DNA of 64,000 nt from Nocardioides agariphilus (GCF_015352445.1 NZ_JADKPO010000006.1:115778-179777); one strand, 5' to 3'. Positions 34,671 through 45,071 are shown, counted from the stretch's first letter. Notes: generated by a model from the letters alone, not told the origin. Translations and numbers: made by a program.

Positions 34671-35822
34671 CTACTCCCTGCTCCAGATCGTCGGGTACGC
34701 GAGCGCTGCCGCCAGACCCATGGCGACCACGAGCAGCGCCAGCACTGTCACGAGTGCTGCCATCGAGGCGACTCCCGAGCCCACGGCAACCAACGCGTAG
34801 AGCGCGATCGCTGCGACGTCGCTGAGCAGACCTGCCACCGATGTCACCGTGGCACGGGCGCGGCCCCGGATGCGGTGTTGCAGGTCGGTCTCGGCGACCA
34901 CGATCGCGGCCTGGAGCACGCCGTACCCCGCGGCTATCGCCACGAACCCGGCTGGTCGGGCGGAGGCGGCGCCGGCAGCGACCAGCAGCCCGGCGCAGAC
35001 GAGAACCGGACCGGTGCGGTGGAGGGGGAGCCGCGGTGCCAGCGCCGCCCCCAGCGCCTGAGCCGCGACCGTGAGCGCGACCAGCAGGGGTACGGCGGTC
35101 AGGGGGGCGCCGAGCTCGGCGGCGAGCAGCCCGAAGTACTCGTCGAAGGCCAAGAACGCCGGCACCAGTGCGGCGAGCAGCACTGTGCGCGCCAGGCGTG
35201 GGTGCAGGGACTCCGCGAGGCCGGACCGGAGCATCGCGACATACCCACCAGGGCCCGTCTCCCCGCCGTCGTCGGAGTCTGAGTGGGACCGTGGCGCGTC
35301 AGGGGGAAGTCCGATGGCCAAGGCGGCGGCCATGGCGCACACGGCGACACTGGCCCAGCCCGCGCCTGTCAGCCCCCAGGTCGCGACGATCGGTGTCGCG
35401 GCAGCCGTGGCCAGGAGGTTGAGGACCAGCGCCGACGTCTGCCCGGCGGAGATGACCCGCCGATAGGACGCCGCGTCGTCGCGGTCGTGGAGGTGGTCGT
35501 AGACGTAGGCCTCGTAGGTACCCGAGACGAGCGAGGAGCTGAGACCCCAGAGCACGAACCCGCCGGCGAAGGAGGCGTAGGTCGGCAGGCCGCTCCAGAG
35601 CGCGAAGCAACAGCCGTAGAGTCCCGCGGCCAGCACCAGCAGGCTGCGACGCGACACGGCGTCGGCCCACGCGCCGGACGGGATCTCGAGCACCACGTGC
35701 GTGCCCGACCAGATGACGAACAGCGAGGAGACCTGGGCGGTGCTGAGCCCGGCGTCGACGAACAGCAGGGCGTAGACCGGAAAGACGGGGATGAGCTCGC
35801 GGAGGGCGGCGTAGGCCACCAC
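34671..35822 (-). CDS. Major facilitator superfamily transporter
   Basis: 383 aa with 11-12 membrane helices. The first helices read ELIPVFPVYALLFVDAGLSTAQVSSLFVIWSGTHVVLEIPSGAWADAVSRRSLLVLAAGLYG, with the MFS loop 2-3 motif in the form GAWADAVSRR. A hydrophilic loop (SHSDSDDGGETGPG) divides the halves. The GTG start at 35822 is the only one after an in-frame stop about 42 bases upstream. The cargo cannot be told; drug or metabolite export is the usual assignment. Confidence 0.88.
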   Translation of the reverse strand: MVAYAALRELIPVFPVYALLFVDAGLSTAQVSSLFVIWSGTHVVLEIPSGAWADAVSRRSLLVLAAGLYGCCFALWSGLPTYASFAGGFVLWGLSSSLVSGTYEAYVYDHLHDRDDAASYRRVISAGQTSALVLNLLATAAATPIVATWGLTGAGWASVAVCAMAAALAIGLPPDAPRSHSDSDDGGETGPGGYVAMLRSGLAESLHPRLARTVLLAALVPAFLAFDEYFGLLAAELGAPLTAVPLLVALTVAAQALGAALAPRLPLHRTGPVLVCAGLLVAAGAASARPAGFVAIAAGYGVLQAAIVVAETDLQHRIRGRARATVTSVAGLLSDVAAIALYALVAVGSGVASMAALVTVLALLVVAMGLAAALAYPTIWSRE

Positions 35823-35864
35823 GCGCCATGTGAAGCTGTCGGGTCGTGGGACCCGCGGGTGATG

Positions 35865-37226
35865 TCAGCGATGTCGTTCGGGCATGTCGGGCACTGTAGC
35901 CCCGGTCGTGGGCTCTGGTCTCCAGGGTTTGAGCTCGGGCTCGTCGATCGGGTAGCTGCGCACGGGACCGGGTGTGGTCTGCGCGGTCTCGAAGCGGACC
36001 GTCACCACGCCTCGGCCCGAGCCCCAGACCCAGCCACGGCCCATGGTGGCGTGCTCGACGTCCATGCCGGGTGCCCAGGTCACAGGGATGGTCGAGCTTG
36101 TCGAGACCACGTCTGCGTCGGGGAGGGAGGTGGCCTCATCCGCGTCACCGACGTTGTCGCCGAACAGGTCCTCCTGGATCCAGTCGGCGAGCCCCGACAC
36201 GCCGACCCCCAGCAGGCGCACGCCACCGGTGGTGTCGAGGTCGGCAAGGAGGCCGACCGCCAGGCGTCCGATCGTGGCGGCGACATCAGTGGGCGAGGAG
36301 AGCGTGGTGGAGCGGTTCATCGTCGTGAAGTCGTGGAGCCGCACCTTGATGGTGACGGTGCGTCCGGCCAGGCCGCTTGCCCGCAGCCGCTCCGAAACGC
36401 TGCGGGCCTGGCGGGTCAGCAGGGCCGCCATCAGCTTGCGATCGGTGAGGTCGGTGTCGTAGGTGCCCTCGACGCTGACCGACTTGGTCTCCCTCTCCGA
36501 GACCACGGGGCGGTCGTCGCGAGCGTGACCGAGCTCGTGGAGGGAGTGGCCGTGGGCGGCGCCGACGATCCGCACCAGCTCGTCCTCGCTCACGGTCTCG
36601 AGGTCGGCCACGGTGTGGACGCCCGCCCGCCTCAGTCGCTCGGTGGTCGCCGGTCCCACTCCGGGGATCACCGACACGTGCATCGGACGGAGCAGGTCCA
36701 TCTCGGTGCCGGGAGGTACGACGACCAGGCCGTCGGGCTTGTCGAGGTCGCTGGCGACCTTGGCGATGAACTTCGAGGTGCCCAGGCCCACCGACGCCGT
36801 CAGCCCGCCGGTGACCTCCGCGACCTGCCGACGCAGGCGCTCGGCGACCTCGGTCACCGTGTCGATCTCGAGGTCGGGCAGCCCCGCGGCCGCGAGGTCG
36901 ACGAACGCCTCGTCGAGCGAGAGCGGCTCGACCAGGGGAGAGGTCTCGCGCAGGAGGGTCATCACCGCCTCGCTGGTCGAGCGGTAGGCGTGGAACCGGC
37001 CGCTGAGGAAGGCCGCATGCGGACAGCGCGCCCGCGCCTCCCTGGTCGACATGGCCGAGCGGACGCCGTACTTGCGGGCCTCGTAGCTCGCCGTCGACAC
37101 CACGCCACGGCCACCCACGCCGCCGACGACGACGGGCTTGCCCCGCAGGGAGGGCTTGTCGCGTTGCTCGACCGCGGCGAAGAACGCGTCGAGGTCGAGG
37201 TGGAGCACCGAGGCGACCTGACGCAT
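35865..37226 (-). CDS. dinB: DNA polymerase IV (translesion, Y family)
   Basis: 453 aa. Palm residues: Asp11 in HLDLDAFFAAVEQ, and Asp105-Glu106 in SLDEAFVD. The helix-hairpin-helix is IPGVGPATTERLRRAGVHTVADLE. A beta-clamp-binding motif QEDLF is at 351-355. About 95 further residues follow it, with a small beta domain (MGRGWVWGSGRGVVTVRFET), longer than classic DinB (about 350 aa) but seen in actinobacterial homologues. The start at 37226 is fixed by the leaderless box TACGTT (37238-37233). No LexA box is seen in the promoter, so SOS control is not evident. Confidence 0.95.
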   Translation of the reverse strand: MRQVASVLHLDLDAFFAAVEQRDKPSLRGKPVVVGGVGGRGVVSTASYEARKYGVRSAMSTREARARCPHAAFLSGRFHAYRSTSEAVMTLLRETSPLVEPLSLDEAFVDLAAAGLPDLEIDTVTEVAERLRRQVAEVTGGLTASVGLGTSKFIAKVASDLDKPDGLVVVPPGTEMDLLRPMHVSVIPGVGPATTERLRRAGVHTVADLETVSEDELVRIVGAAHGHSLHELGHARDDRPVVSERETKSVSVEGTYDTDLTDRKLMAALLTRQARSVSERLRASGLAGRTVTIKVRLHDFTTMNRSTTLSSPTDVAATIGRLAVGLLADLDTTGGVRLLGVGVSGLADWIQEDLFGDNVGDADEATSLPDADVVSTSSTIPVTWAPGMDVEHATMGRGWVWGSGRGVVTVRFETAQTTPGPVRSYPIDEPELKPWRPEPTTGATVPDMPERHR

Positions 37227-37232
37227 GGCGGC

Positions 37233-37238
37233 AACGTA
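37233..37238 (-). promoter_or_regulatory. Leaderless -10 box of dinB
   Basis: TACGTT on the minus strand, then GCCGCC, then ATG at 37226. Confidence 0.6.
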
Positions 37239-37294
37239 GACCCTGGCACCCCCGGCCATGCGGGCTCGGGTCACCCCCGGTCGACCACGCGCGG

Positions 37295-37951
37295 TCAGGC
37301 AGGACCCTCTCCGGTCAAGGCCAGTCCGACCCCGAGCCCGATCATCGACACGCCACCTGCGGCACCGACGGCCTCGCCTCGGCGCGGCGACCCGAGGAAC
37401 CACGACCGCAGCTGGCTGGCCACGATCGCCCACACGCTGTCGGAGACCATGCCGATCGAGAAGGCCAGCAGCCCGAGCAGCAGCAGCTGTACCTGGATGT
37501 GACCGGCGCTGCGGTCGACGAACTGGGGGAGGACGGCGGCCAGGATCATGTAGGCCTTCGGGTTGGTGACCCCGACGACGAAGCCCTGCCGGATGGCGCG
37601 TCGCCAGTCCATCGGGGGCCTGCTCGGCGACGACGATGCGGCCGGGTCCCGGGGCAGGAACTGCTTGCGGTGTCGCACTGCCTCGATGCCGAGGTAGACC
37701 AGGTACGCCGCGCCCGCCAGCTTGAGCACGTTGAAGACGATGATGGACTCCTCCACGACCACGCCGAGCCCGAAGGCGACCAGCACCACGATCGTCAACA
37801 GCCCCAGGGAGTTGCCTGCGACGCTGGCCAGGGCGACCCCGCGGCCGTAGGCCAGAGCCCGTCCGATCACGAAGATCACGCTGGGACCCGGGATGACGAT
37901 GAGCACCAATGCGGCCAGTCCGAAGGCCAGGACCTGGTTGAGGGTGAGCAC
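37295..37951 (-). CDS. LysE family exporter
   Basis: 218 aa with six membrane helices. The family start is clear: LAFGLAALVLIVIPGPSVIFVIGRALAYGRGVALASVAGNSLGL, containing the PGP motif, and later FVVGVTNPKAYMILAAVLPQFVD. Members export amino acids or homoserine lactone-like compounds. The GTG start is set by the TAGCGT box at 37963-37958. It lies 68 bases upstream of dinB on the same strand, but each has its own leaderless promoter. Confidence 0.92.
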   Translation of the reverse strand: MLTLNQVLAFGLAALVLIVIPGPSVIFVIGRALAYGRGVALASVAGNSLGLLTIVVLVAFGLGVVVEESIIVFNVLKLAGAAYLVYLGIEAVRHRKQFLPRDPAASSSPSRPPMDWRRAIRQGFVVGVTNPKAYMILAAVLPQFVDRSAGHIQVQLLLLGLLAFSIGMVSDSVWAIVASQLRSWFLGSPRRGEAVGAAGGVSMIGLGVGLALTGEGPA

Positions 37952-37957
37952 CCGCCC

Positions 37958-37963
37958 ACGCTA
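37958..37963 (-). promoter_or_regulatory. Leaderless -10 box of the LysE gene
   Basis: TAGCGT on the minus strand, then GGGCGG, then GTG at 37951. Confidence 0.6.
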
Positions 37964-38080
37964 GTCGTGTCGCGTCGCGAGCCCCTCTGACGTCCACCGG
38001 GAGAGTTCCCGTCTGCGTTTCCCACAGAGCCGGGCGAGAGCTCGTCGCTTCGTCGGTGCGCACAGCGAGCGTGGTGCGTC

Positions 38081-39022
38081 ATGACGACCACAGCCTTCGC
38101 CGACCTCTCGATGACCGTCCGCACCCCCGACGACATCCTTGCCGCCATACCGATCGTCCTCGGCTTCGTGCCCGAGGAGTCGGTGGTCATGTTGACCTCT
38201 GGTGGCAGGGACCCGTTCCACGCGCGTGTCGACCTACCGCTGAGGTCGGGTGATCGGCGTGACTGTGCCGACGAGCTGTTGCGGCCGGTCCTGCGTCACG
38301 CTGTCTCCGGAGTGGTGTTCGTCTTCTACACGGAGTCTCCCGGCGTCGCTGCGTCGTGTGCCGAGGACCTCGTCCGCACCTTCGAGGCAGAGCGGGTCCA
38401 GATCATCTCCCTCCTCCGCAGCGACGGGAGTCGGTGGTTCAGGGTGCCGACCCGGGCCGTCCTGCCCGAGTCGCCTGGCGTGCCCTACGACGTCTCGGGC
38501 CACGCCTTCACCGCTCGTGCGGTCGCGTCAGGAAGGGTGACGCGCCGCTCCCGGTCCGAGCTGGCCGCGACGGTGACGGCCGACCACGCCGCCTCGCGCG
38601 CGGTCGCCAAGGCTCGCAGGCGTCTGGCCGACCAGCTTGCGCCTGACGAGCCCGCGTGGCTGATCAGCAGTCTCGAGAGCCTGGTCGCGTGCGAGGGTCG
38701 TCCAGCGCCGCCCGTCGCCGCGCGGCTGCTGCGCGCCATCGAGGACGACACCTGCCGCGACGAGCTCCTCGGTGGTCTCGATCGACCCGCCGCCGAGAGG
38801 CTGGTGCCGGTCCTGTCGGCTCTGGTCCGTGCCGCGCCGCCGGATGCCCTCGCGCCCGTCGCCTCGGTCCTCGCCTTCGCCGCCTGGCTGGCCGGAGACG
38901 GCGCCCTCGCCTGGTGCGCCCTCGACCGTGCCGCGGAGGGGGCGACCGAGTGCACGTTGGCCCGGCCAGTAGCCGAGGCACTCCAGCGCGCACTCCCGCC
39001 CAGCGTCTGGGAGCGGCGGTGA
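38081..39022 (+). CDS. DUF4192 domain-containing protein
   Basis: 313 aa, cytoplasmic. The N-terminal signature TPDDILAAIPIVLGFVPEESVVMLTSGG is diagnostic of DUF4192, a widespread actinobacterial family of unknown role. The second half is alpha-helical and alanine-rich (VLAFAAWLAGDGALAWCALDRA), resembling a helical repeat. It is followed after 44 bases by the ligase gene, which has its own leaderless box. No function can be given. Confidence 0.9.
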   Translation: MTTTAFADLSMTVRTPDDILAAIPIVLGFVPEESVVMLTSGGRDPFHARVDLPLRSGDRRDCADELLRPVLRHAVSGVVFVFYTESPGVAASCAEDLVRTFEAERVQIISLLRSDGSRWFRVPTRAVLPESPGVPYDVSGHAFTARAVASGRVTRRSRSELAATVTADHAASRAVAKARRRLADQLAPDEPAWLISSLESLVACEGRPAPPVAARLLRAIEDDTCRDELLGGLDRPAAERLVPVLSALVRAAPPDALAPVASVLAFAAWLAGDGALAWCALDRAAEGATECTLARPVAEALQRALPPSVWERR

Positions 39023-39054
39023 GCGCGCCACTGCCCAAGCCGTCGCATCCGCCC

Positions 39055-39060
39055 TAGGGT
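39055..39060 (+). promoter_or_regulatory. Leaderless -10 box of the GCS2 ligase gene
   Basis: TAGGGT, then CGGCTC, then ATG at 39067. Confidence 0.6.
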
Positions 39061-39066
39061 CGGCTC

Positions 39067-40530
39067 ATGGGCGAAGACGTCGACGCACAAGAGTTCTCGC
39101 GCGCAGACCGCACCCGCTACCGCGAGAAGGTCCACCGTTGTCTCGACACCTTCGCCCGGATGTTGGGCGAGCACCAGTTCGACACCGATGACCCGATGAC
39201 AGGGCTCGAGGTCGAGCTCAACCTGGTCGACGAGCTCGGTGACCCGGCCCTGAAGAACGCCGAGGCGCTCGCGGCGATCGCCGACCCGGCGTTCCAGACC
39301 GAGCTGGGGCAGTTCAACATCGAGATCAACGTCCCTCCGGCCAAGCTCAGGGAGGGCGGTCTGGCGACCTTCGAGGACAGCCTGCGACGCAGTCTCAACG
39401 ACGCCGAGGCCAAGTCTGCGGAGGTCGGCGCCCACCTGGTGATGATCGGCATCCTGCCGACCCTGCAAGACGGTCACTTCAGCCCGGGCCACATGAGTGC
39501 CAACCCGCGGTATCGGCTGATCAGCGAGCAGATCCTGGCTGCGCGCGGCGAGGACATCCACATCGACATCACCGGACCCGAGCGCCTGGTGACGACCGCT
39601 GACTCGATCCTTCCGGAGGCCGCCTGCACCAGCACGCAGTTCCACGTGCAGACCTCGCCAGACCAGTTCGCGGCCTATTGGAACGCCTCGCAGGCCATCT
39701 CGGCGGTGCAGGTCGCGCTGGGCGCCAACGCTCCCTACGCCTTGGGCAAGCAGCTGTGGCGGGAGACCCGGATCCCGATGTTCGAGCAGGCGGCCGACAC
39801 GCGCAGCGAGGAGCTCAAGGCCCAGGGGGTCCGTCCGCGTGTCTGGTTCGGCGAGCGGTGGATCACCTCGGTCTTCGACCTGTTCGAGGAGAACGTCCGC
39901 TACTTCCCGGCACTGCTGCCCATCACAGACGACGAGGACCCGGTGTCGGTGCTCGAGGGAGGTGGCACGCCGCAGCTGTCGGAGCTCAGGCTCCACAACG
40001 GCACGATCTACCGCTGGAACCGGCCGGTCTACGACATCCAGGGCGGGCGGCCCCACCTCCGCGTCGAGAACCGCTGCCTACCGGCCGGGCCCACCGTCGC
40101 CGACCTGATGGCCAACGCGGCGTTCTACTTCGGTCTCGTGCGAACCCTGGCCGAGAGTGACCGCCCGCTGTGGTCGCAGATGTCGTTCAAGGCGGCCGAG
40201 GAGAACTTCGAGGCCGCCGCGGAGCACGGCATCGACACGGAGATCTACTGGCCGCAGGTGGGCCAGGTGCGCGCGACCGAGCTGACGTTGCGACGGCTGT
40301 TGCCGATGGCCCAACACGGGCTCGACTCGTGGGGGGTGCCCAGCGCCGAGTCCGACCGCCTGCTCGGCATCATCGAGCAGCGCTGCCTGACAGGGATGAA
40401 CGGCGCCGAGTGGTTCGTGCGCAAGATGGCCGACCGCGGCGACCAGGAGCGGTTCGAGGCCCTCCGCAACGTGTTGCTCGAGTATCGCGAGCGCATGCAC
40501 ACCAACGAGCCCGTGCACACCTGGACCTAG
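39067..40530 (+). CDS. Glutamate-cysteine ligase family (GCS2) protein
   Basis: 487 aa. The fold-defining start MTGLEVELNLVDE (ATP/metal-binding acidic strand) is at about 44-56; GQFNIEINVPP, RPRVWFGERW, LRLHNGTIYRWNRPVYDI and RVENRCLPAGPT follow. Relatives couple glutamate to cysteine or another amine by an acyl-phosphate mechanism. In actinobacteria such proteins may serve ergothioneine (EgtA) or an unassigned gamma-glutamyl product. No egtBCD genes are near, so the substrate is open. Confidence 0.85.
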   Translation: MGEDVDAQEFSRADRTRYREKVHRCLDTFARMLGEHQFDTDDPMTGLEVELNLVDELGDPALKNAEALAAIADPAFQTELGQFNIEINVPPAKLREGGLATFEDSLRRSLNDAEAKSAEVGAHLVMIGILPTLQDGHFSPGHMSANPRYRLISEQILAARGEDIHIDITGPERLVTTADSILPEAACTSTQFHVQTSPDQFAAYWNASQAISAVQVALGANAPYALGKQLWRETRIPMFEQAADTRSEELKAQGVRPRVWFGERWITSVFDLFEENVRYFPALLPITDDEDPVSVLEGGGTPQLSELRLHNGTIYRWNRPVYDIQGGRPHLRVENRCLPAGPTVADLMANAAFYFGLVRTLAESDRPLWSQMSFKAAEENFEAAAEHGIDTEIYWPQVGQVRATELTLRRLLPMAQHGLDSWGVPSAESDRLLGIIEQRCLTGMNGAEWFVRKMADRGDQERFEALRNVLLEYRERMHTNEPVHTWT

Positions 40531-40535
40531 GGACC

Positions 40536-40985
40536 TCAGCGCTGACGCAGCCTGACCCAGGTGCGTCCGACGTCCGACCGCGGGTCTCGCCAGCCTCTGC
40601 GCGTGACGACGACGTAGCGCAGATCTCGACCCGCCTCGCCGTCGAGCGAGGCGACTGCCCGCAGCCACGCCAGGTCGACGTCTTGGACCTCGAGGTCGCC
40701 CGACCTGGTGAGCCAGGCCATGGGGGAGGTGCCCGCGGCCCGCCGCAGCAGCGCGGACAACAGCTCGGCTCTCAGCGCGTCGTCGAGACTGTCCTCCTCG
40801 ACCACGCGGCCGGTCTCGGGCCGTCCAGGGCCGCCGAGGTGAAGCACCGCAGGGAACCGTCGGCGACGTTCGTCCGCCTTGTGCTGCAGCACGAGGCGCC
40901 GCAACAGCGCTTGGTCCCGCGCCGAGACGGGCTCCTCGATCGGCTGCACCGGGAGAGGTTCCCCCACGTTGCCGACTCCGGGCAT
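40536..40985 (-). CDS. Hypothetical protein
   Basis: 149 aa from the ATG at 40985, about 20 bases after a possible TAGCGC box. Mixed charged composition with LRAELLSALLRRAAGTSPMAWLTRSGDLEVQDVDLAWLRAV and a C-terminal RDLRYVVVTRRGWRDPRSDVGRTWVRLRQR. It resembles actinobacterial proteins of unknown function and has normal codon use, but no family is recognised. It is convergent with the ligase gene and divergent from the stress-protein gene; their promoter boxes overlap near 41021-41030. Confidence 0.6.
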   Translation of the reverse strand: MPGVGNVGEPLPVQPIEEPVSARDQALLRRLVLQHKADERRRRFPAVLHLGGPGRPETGRVVEEDSLDDALRAELLSALLRRAAGTSPMAWLTRSGDLEVQDVDLAWLRAVASLDGEAGRDLRYVVVTRRGWRDPRSDVGRTWVRLRQR

Positions 40986-41055
40986 CGGCTGTCCACAGGT
41001 TCCCGGCCGCCGACCGCACGCGCTACGGTGCCGATGAGGTCGGCGTACGTGCGTC

Positions 41056-41139
41056 GAGCCGAACATGGAGCCGAAGATCGAGCCGAACGTTGAGCCGAAC
41101 GTTGAGCCGAACGTTGAGCCGAACATTGAGCCGAACATT
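41056..41139 (+). repeat. Seven tandem 12-bp repeats (GAGCCGAACGTT type)
   Basis: Units GAGCCGAAC followed by ATG, then GAGCCGAAG with ATC, three times GAGCCGAACGTT and twice GAGCCGAACATT lie directly before the ribosome site of the universal stress gene. Three units contain the palindrome AACGTT. If translated from the ATG at 41065 they would encode Glu-Pro-Asn-Val/Ile repeats. A 19-codon upstream frame (41034-41093) ends inside the array. Confidence 0.85.
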
Positions 41140-41151
41140 GAGGGAGTGCAG

Positions 41152-41556
41152 ATGGGAACCATCGTCGTGGGCTACGTCCCCAAGCCTGAGGGTGACGCCG
41201 CGCTCGAACGCGCCATCGAGGAGGCCAAGCTGCGCGGCGACAAGCTTGTGGTCGTCAACTCCCATCGCGGAGGGCGCGAGTACGACGGCGAGGACGCCGT
41301 CAAGGACGACGAGCAGATGGCTGGGGTCAAGCAACGCCTTGAGTCCTCCGGCGTCGAGTTCGACCTGCGGCAGCTGGTCCGCGGCTTCGAGCCAGCCGAG
41401 GACCTGATCAGCATCGCCGAGGCCAACAGTGCCGATCTGATCGTCATCGGCCTGCGCCGCCGCTCGCCGGTCGGAAAGCTGATCCTCGGCAGCAACGCCC
41501 AGCGCATCCTGCTCGACGCCCACTGCGCCGTGCTGGCCGTCAAGGCAGGCGACTGA
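41152..41556 (+). CDS. Universal stress protein family
   Basis: 134 aa single USP domain: TIVVGYVPKPEGDAALERAIEEAKLRGDKLVVVNSH at the start and SADLIVIGLRRRSPVGKLILGSNAQRILLDAHCAVLAVK at the end, the ATP-binding G-x2-G-x9-G(S) pattern in slightly altered form (GLRRRSPVGKLILGS). The ATG 41152 has GAGGGAG five to six bases upstream and is preferred over the ATG at 41065, which would add 29 residues of Glu-Pro-Asn repeats. The 12-bp repeat array forms its leader. The HhH-GPD gene follows after seven bases, probably co-transcribed. Confidence 0.9.
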   Translation: MGTIVVGYVPKPEGDAALERAIEEAKLRGDKLVVVNSHRGGREYDGEDAVKDDEQMAGVKQRLESSGVEFDLRQLVRGFEPAEDLISIAEANSADLIVIGLRRRSPVGKLILGSNAQRILLDAHCAVLAVKAGD

Positions 41557-41563
41557 CCGCCCG

Positions 41564-42127
41564 ATGCCGCTCCACATCACCGGCGACGACCATGCCGACC
41601 AGGTCCTGACCGACGACCCGTTCGCGGTGCTGGTGGGGATGCTCCTGGACCAGCAGTACCCCATGGAGCACGCCTTCCGCGGCCCCAGCAAGATCCTCGA
41701 CCGCTTCGGCACCCTCGACCCAGCGGCCATGGCCGCCGCCGACCCCGAGGAGTTCGCTGCCATGGCCTCGACGCCACCGGCCATTCATCGCTACGGCCGC
41801 TCCATGGCGGGCCGCGTGCAGGCACTGGCCACGATCGTCAACGAGCAGTACGGCGGCCGTGCCGAACGACTGTGGACCGAGGCGTCGTCGGGCGCCGACC
41901 TGCTCGCGCGCGTCGTGGCCCTGCCCGGCTTCGGCAAGCAGAAGGCCCAGATCTTCGTGGCCCTGCTCGCCAAGCAGCTCGAAGTACGTCCCGAGGGCTG
42001 GGAGCAGGCAGTCGGGGACTACGCCCTGGACGGCTATCGCTCCGTCGCCGACGTCACCGACCCCGAGTCGCTGCAGAAGGTGCGCGACTACAAGAAGGCG
42101 AAGAAGGCCGCAGCAGCGAGAGCCTGA
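41564..42127 (+). CDS. HhH-GPD type base-excision repair protein
   Basis: 187 aa. DPFAVLVGMLLDQQYPMEHAFRGPSKILDRFG resembles the substrate-binding start of HhH-GPD glycosylases, and VVALPGFGKQKAQIFVALLAKQL is the helix-hairpin-helix. There is no iron-sulphur cluster motif. It is close to the actinobacterial short HhH-GPD family whose lesion specificity is not known. It follows the universal stress gene by seven bases. The C-terminus is Lys/Ala-rich, as for DNA contact. Confidence 0.85.
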   Translation: MPLHITGDDHADQVLTDDPFAVLVGMLLDQQYPMEHAFRGPSKILDRFGTLDPAAMAAADPEEFAAMASTPPAIHRYGRSMAGRVQALATIVNEQYGGRAERLWTEASSGADLLARVVALPGFGKQKAQIFVALLAKQLEVRPEGWEQAVGDYALDGYRSVADVTDPESLQKVRDYKKAKKAAAARA

Positions 42128-42264
42128 CGAGGCTCTTCTCCCCGGCGCCCGGCCGTGGGCAGGGCTCGGTTCGGGGTGCCACCACTTGCATGGCAGAATG
42201 ACCACGCGGCTCTTGACGACAGCGGGACCTGCCGCGCCCCGAAGCCCTTTCACGAGAGGTGTTC

Positions 42265-43743
<1,479 letters not shown>

Positions 43744-43749
43744 GGAGGG

Positions 43750-44583
43750 CTAGCCGGTCGCCACGAGCACGACTGCCGCCGCGCACATACCCAGGCCGAT
43801 CGCCTGGGCGCGGTGGAAGTGCTCGCGCAGGACGGTAGCGGCGAGCAGCACCGTGAACGCGGGGTAGAGCGAGGTGACGACCGAGGCGATGCTCAGGTAA
43901 CCCTCACGGGTCGCGTAGAGGAAGCAGCCCATCGCGGCGGTGCCGAGCACGCCGGCGGCTGCGCCGCCGGGAACGGTCGCCGGACTGGGACGCCATGACT
44001 GGCCCAGCGCGAGCGCGACGAGCACGATGACCGCGCCGGCCACCAGCTGGTTGAGCGCCAGCGGCAGCAGACCGGCGTCGTCGGAGAGCTGTGCGAGGGC
44101 GACGAAGAAGAAGCCGAAGCCCAGTCCCGCCAGGCTGCCGTCGAGCACCCCTCCGGGCGCGGACGGGCCACCGAGGCCGTCGGGCTCCCGGGCCACGAGC
44201 CAGATGGCCGGTACGGCCAGGGCGATACCGACCCAGACCATCAGGGCGGGTCGCTCGCCCAGCGCGACTCCGACGATCACCGGGATCACCGCGGCGCCGA
44301 CGCCGCTGACCGGTGCGACGACCCCCATCCGGCCCGAGGAGAGGCCGCGGTAGAGGAACGCGGTCCCGAAGCCGTTGCCGACACCGGCGGCCACGGCCCA
44401 CCCGAAGTCGGCCGTCCTCGGATCGCCAGAGACGGCGAGGGACGTGGCCACGACAGTGATGGCGCCGGCCAACGAGGCCACCAGGGCCACGCCCCAGGCG
44501 CTCCCACGCTTGCTCGTCAGCCCGCCGCAGAAGTCGGCAAGGCCGTAGGAGAGCGCAGCCAGCAGGCTGAACAGCACGGCCAC
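43750..44583 (-). CDS. EamA/DMT family transporter
   Basis: 277 aa, ten membrane helices as two EamA repeats (LFSLLAALSYGLADFCGGLTSKRG and, in the second half, LAGLGFGFFFVALAQLSD). The conserved phrase AFLYRGLSSGRMGVVAPVSGVGAAVIPVIVGVALGERP is typical. Metabolite exporter; substrate unknown. The GTG start lies four bases past the DUF456 stop, so the two are co-transcribed. It is convergent with sigA with six bases between. Confidence 0.9.
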   Translation of the reverse strand: MAVLFSLLAALSYGLADFCGGLTSKRGSAWGVALVASLAGAITVVATSLAVSGDPRTADFGWAVAAGVGNGFGTAFLYRGLSSGRMGVVAPVSGVGAAVIPVIVGVALGERPALMVWVGIALAVPAIWLVAREPDGLGGPSAPGGVLDGSLAGLGFGFFFVALAQLSDDAGLLPLALNQLVAGAVIVLVALALGQSWRPSPATVPGGAAAGVLGTAAMGCFLYATREGYLSIASVVTSLYPAFTVLLAATVLREHFHRAQAIGLGMCAAAVVLVATG

Positions 44584-44587
44584 GTCG

Positions 44588-45064
44588 TCAGGTCACCACG
44601 ACGCCCACGGCCCAGGTCAGGGCCGCCAGCACGCCCGCCGCGAGCTCGATGAGGATGCTGACCCCGACGGCGCGCAGCGCCTCCAGTGTGGAGGGCCAAG
44701 CGGCTGCGGCCCCGACCCGGCGGTGCTCGGCGAGGTAGACGCCGAGCACGAACCCGATGAACAGGCCGATGACGGGGATCACGAAGAAGCCGACGATCCC
44801 CAGGCCGATTCCGAACCAGGTGGTGGAGGAGGGGATGCCGGAGGTCTTCAGCCGGCGTCCGGGGACGGCGTACTTCACCACCGTGCCGACCACGAGGATG
44901 ACGGTCGCCACACCGACGACCGTCCAGGCGCTGGCGCCGCCTGTGTCGGCGGCCCACACCACGATCGCCGCCAAGACGATGACGAGTCCGGGCAGGATCG
45001 GTACCAGCACCCCGACGAGGCCGACCAGGATCGCCAGGGCGACCAGGACCTCCAGCGGACTCAC
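44588..45064 (-). CDS. DUF456 membrane protein
   Basis: 158 aa from the leaderless GTG at 45064, with four to five membrane helices. LVALAILVGLVGVLVPILPGLVIVLAAIVVWA and FFVIPVIGLFIGFVLGVYLAEHRR are the DUF456 hallmarks, with Gly-rich helix packing. The function of DUF456 is unknown. A TTG six codons upstream (45082) would fall inside the neighbouring terminator and is less likely. Confidence 0.9.
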   Translation of the reverse strand: MSPLEVLVALAILVGLVGVLVPILPGLVIVLAAIVVWAADTGGASAWTVVGVATVILVVGTVVKYAVPGRRLKTSGIPSSTTWFGIGLGIVGFFVIPVIGLFIGFVLGVYLAEHRRVGAAAAWPSTLEALRAVGVSILIELAAGVLAALTWAVGVVVT

Positions 45065-45071
45065 GGCCGCC

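Noticed and set aside
40987-40997. Single DnaA-box-like CTGTCCACA and similar solitary sites
   Set aside because: An 8-of-9 match occurs by chance every few kilobases; only the phased cluster at 34.2 kb is noteworthy.
41056-41139. CRISPR-like array
   Set aside because: Units are 12 bp and directly adjacent without spacers, so this is a simple tandem repeat.
41065-41151. Glu-Pro-Asn-Val/Ile repeat as the N-terminus of the universal stress protein
   Set aside because: The ATG at 41152 has a proper ribosome site and begins exactly where the USP fold begins; kept only as an alternative.
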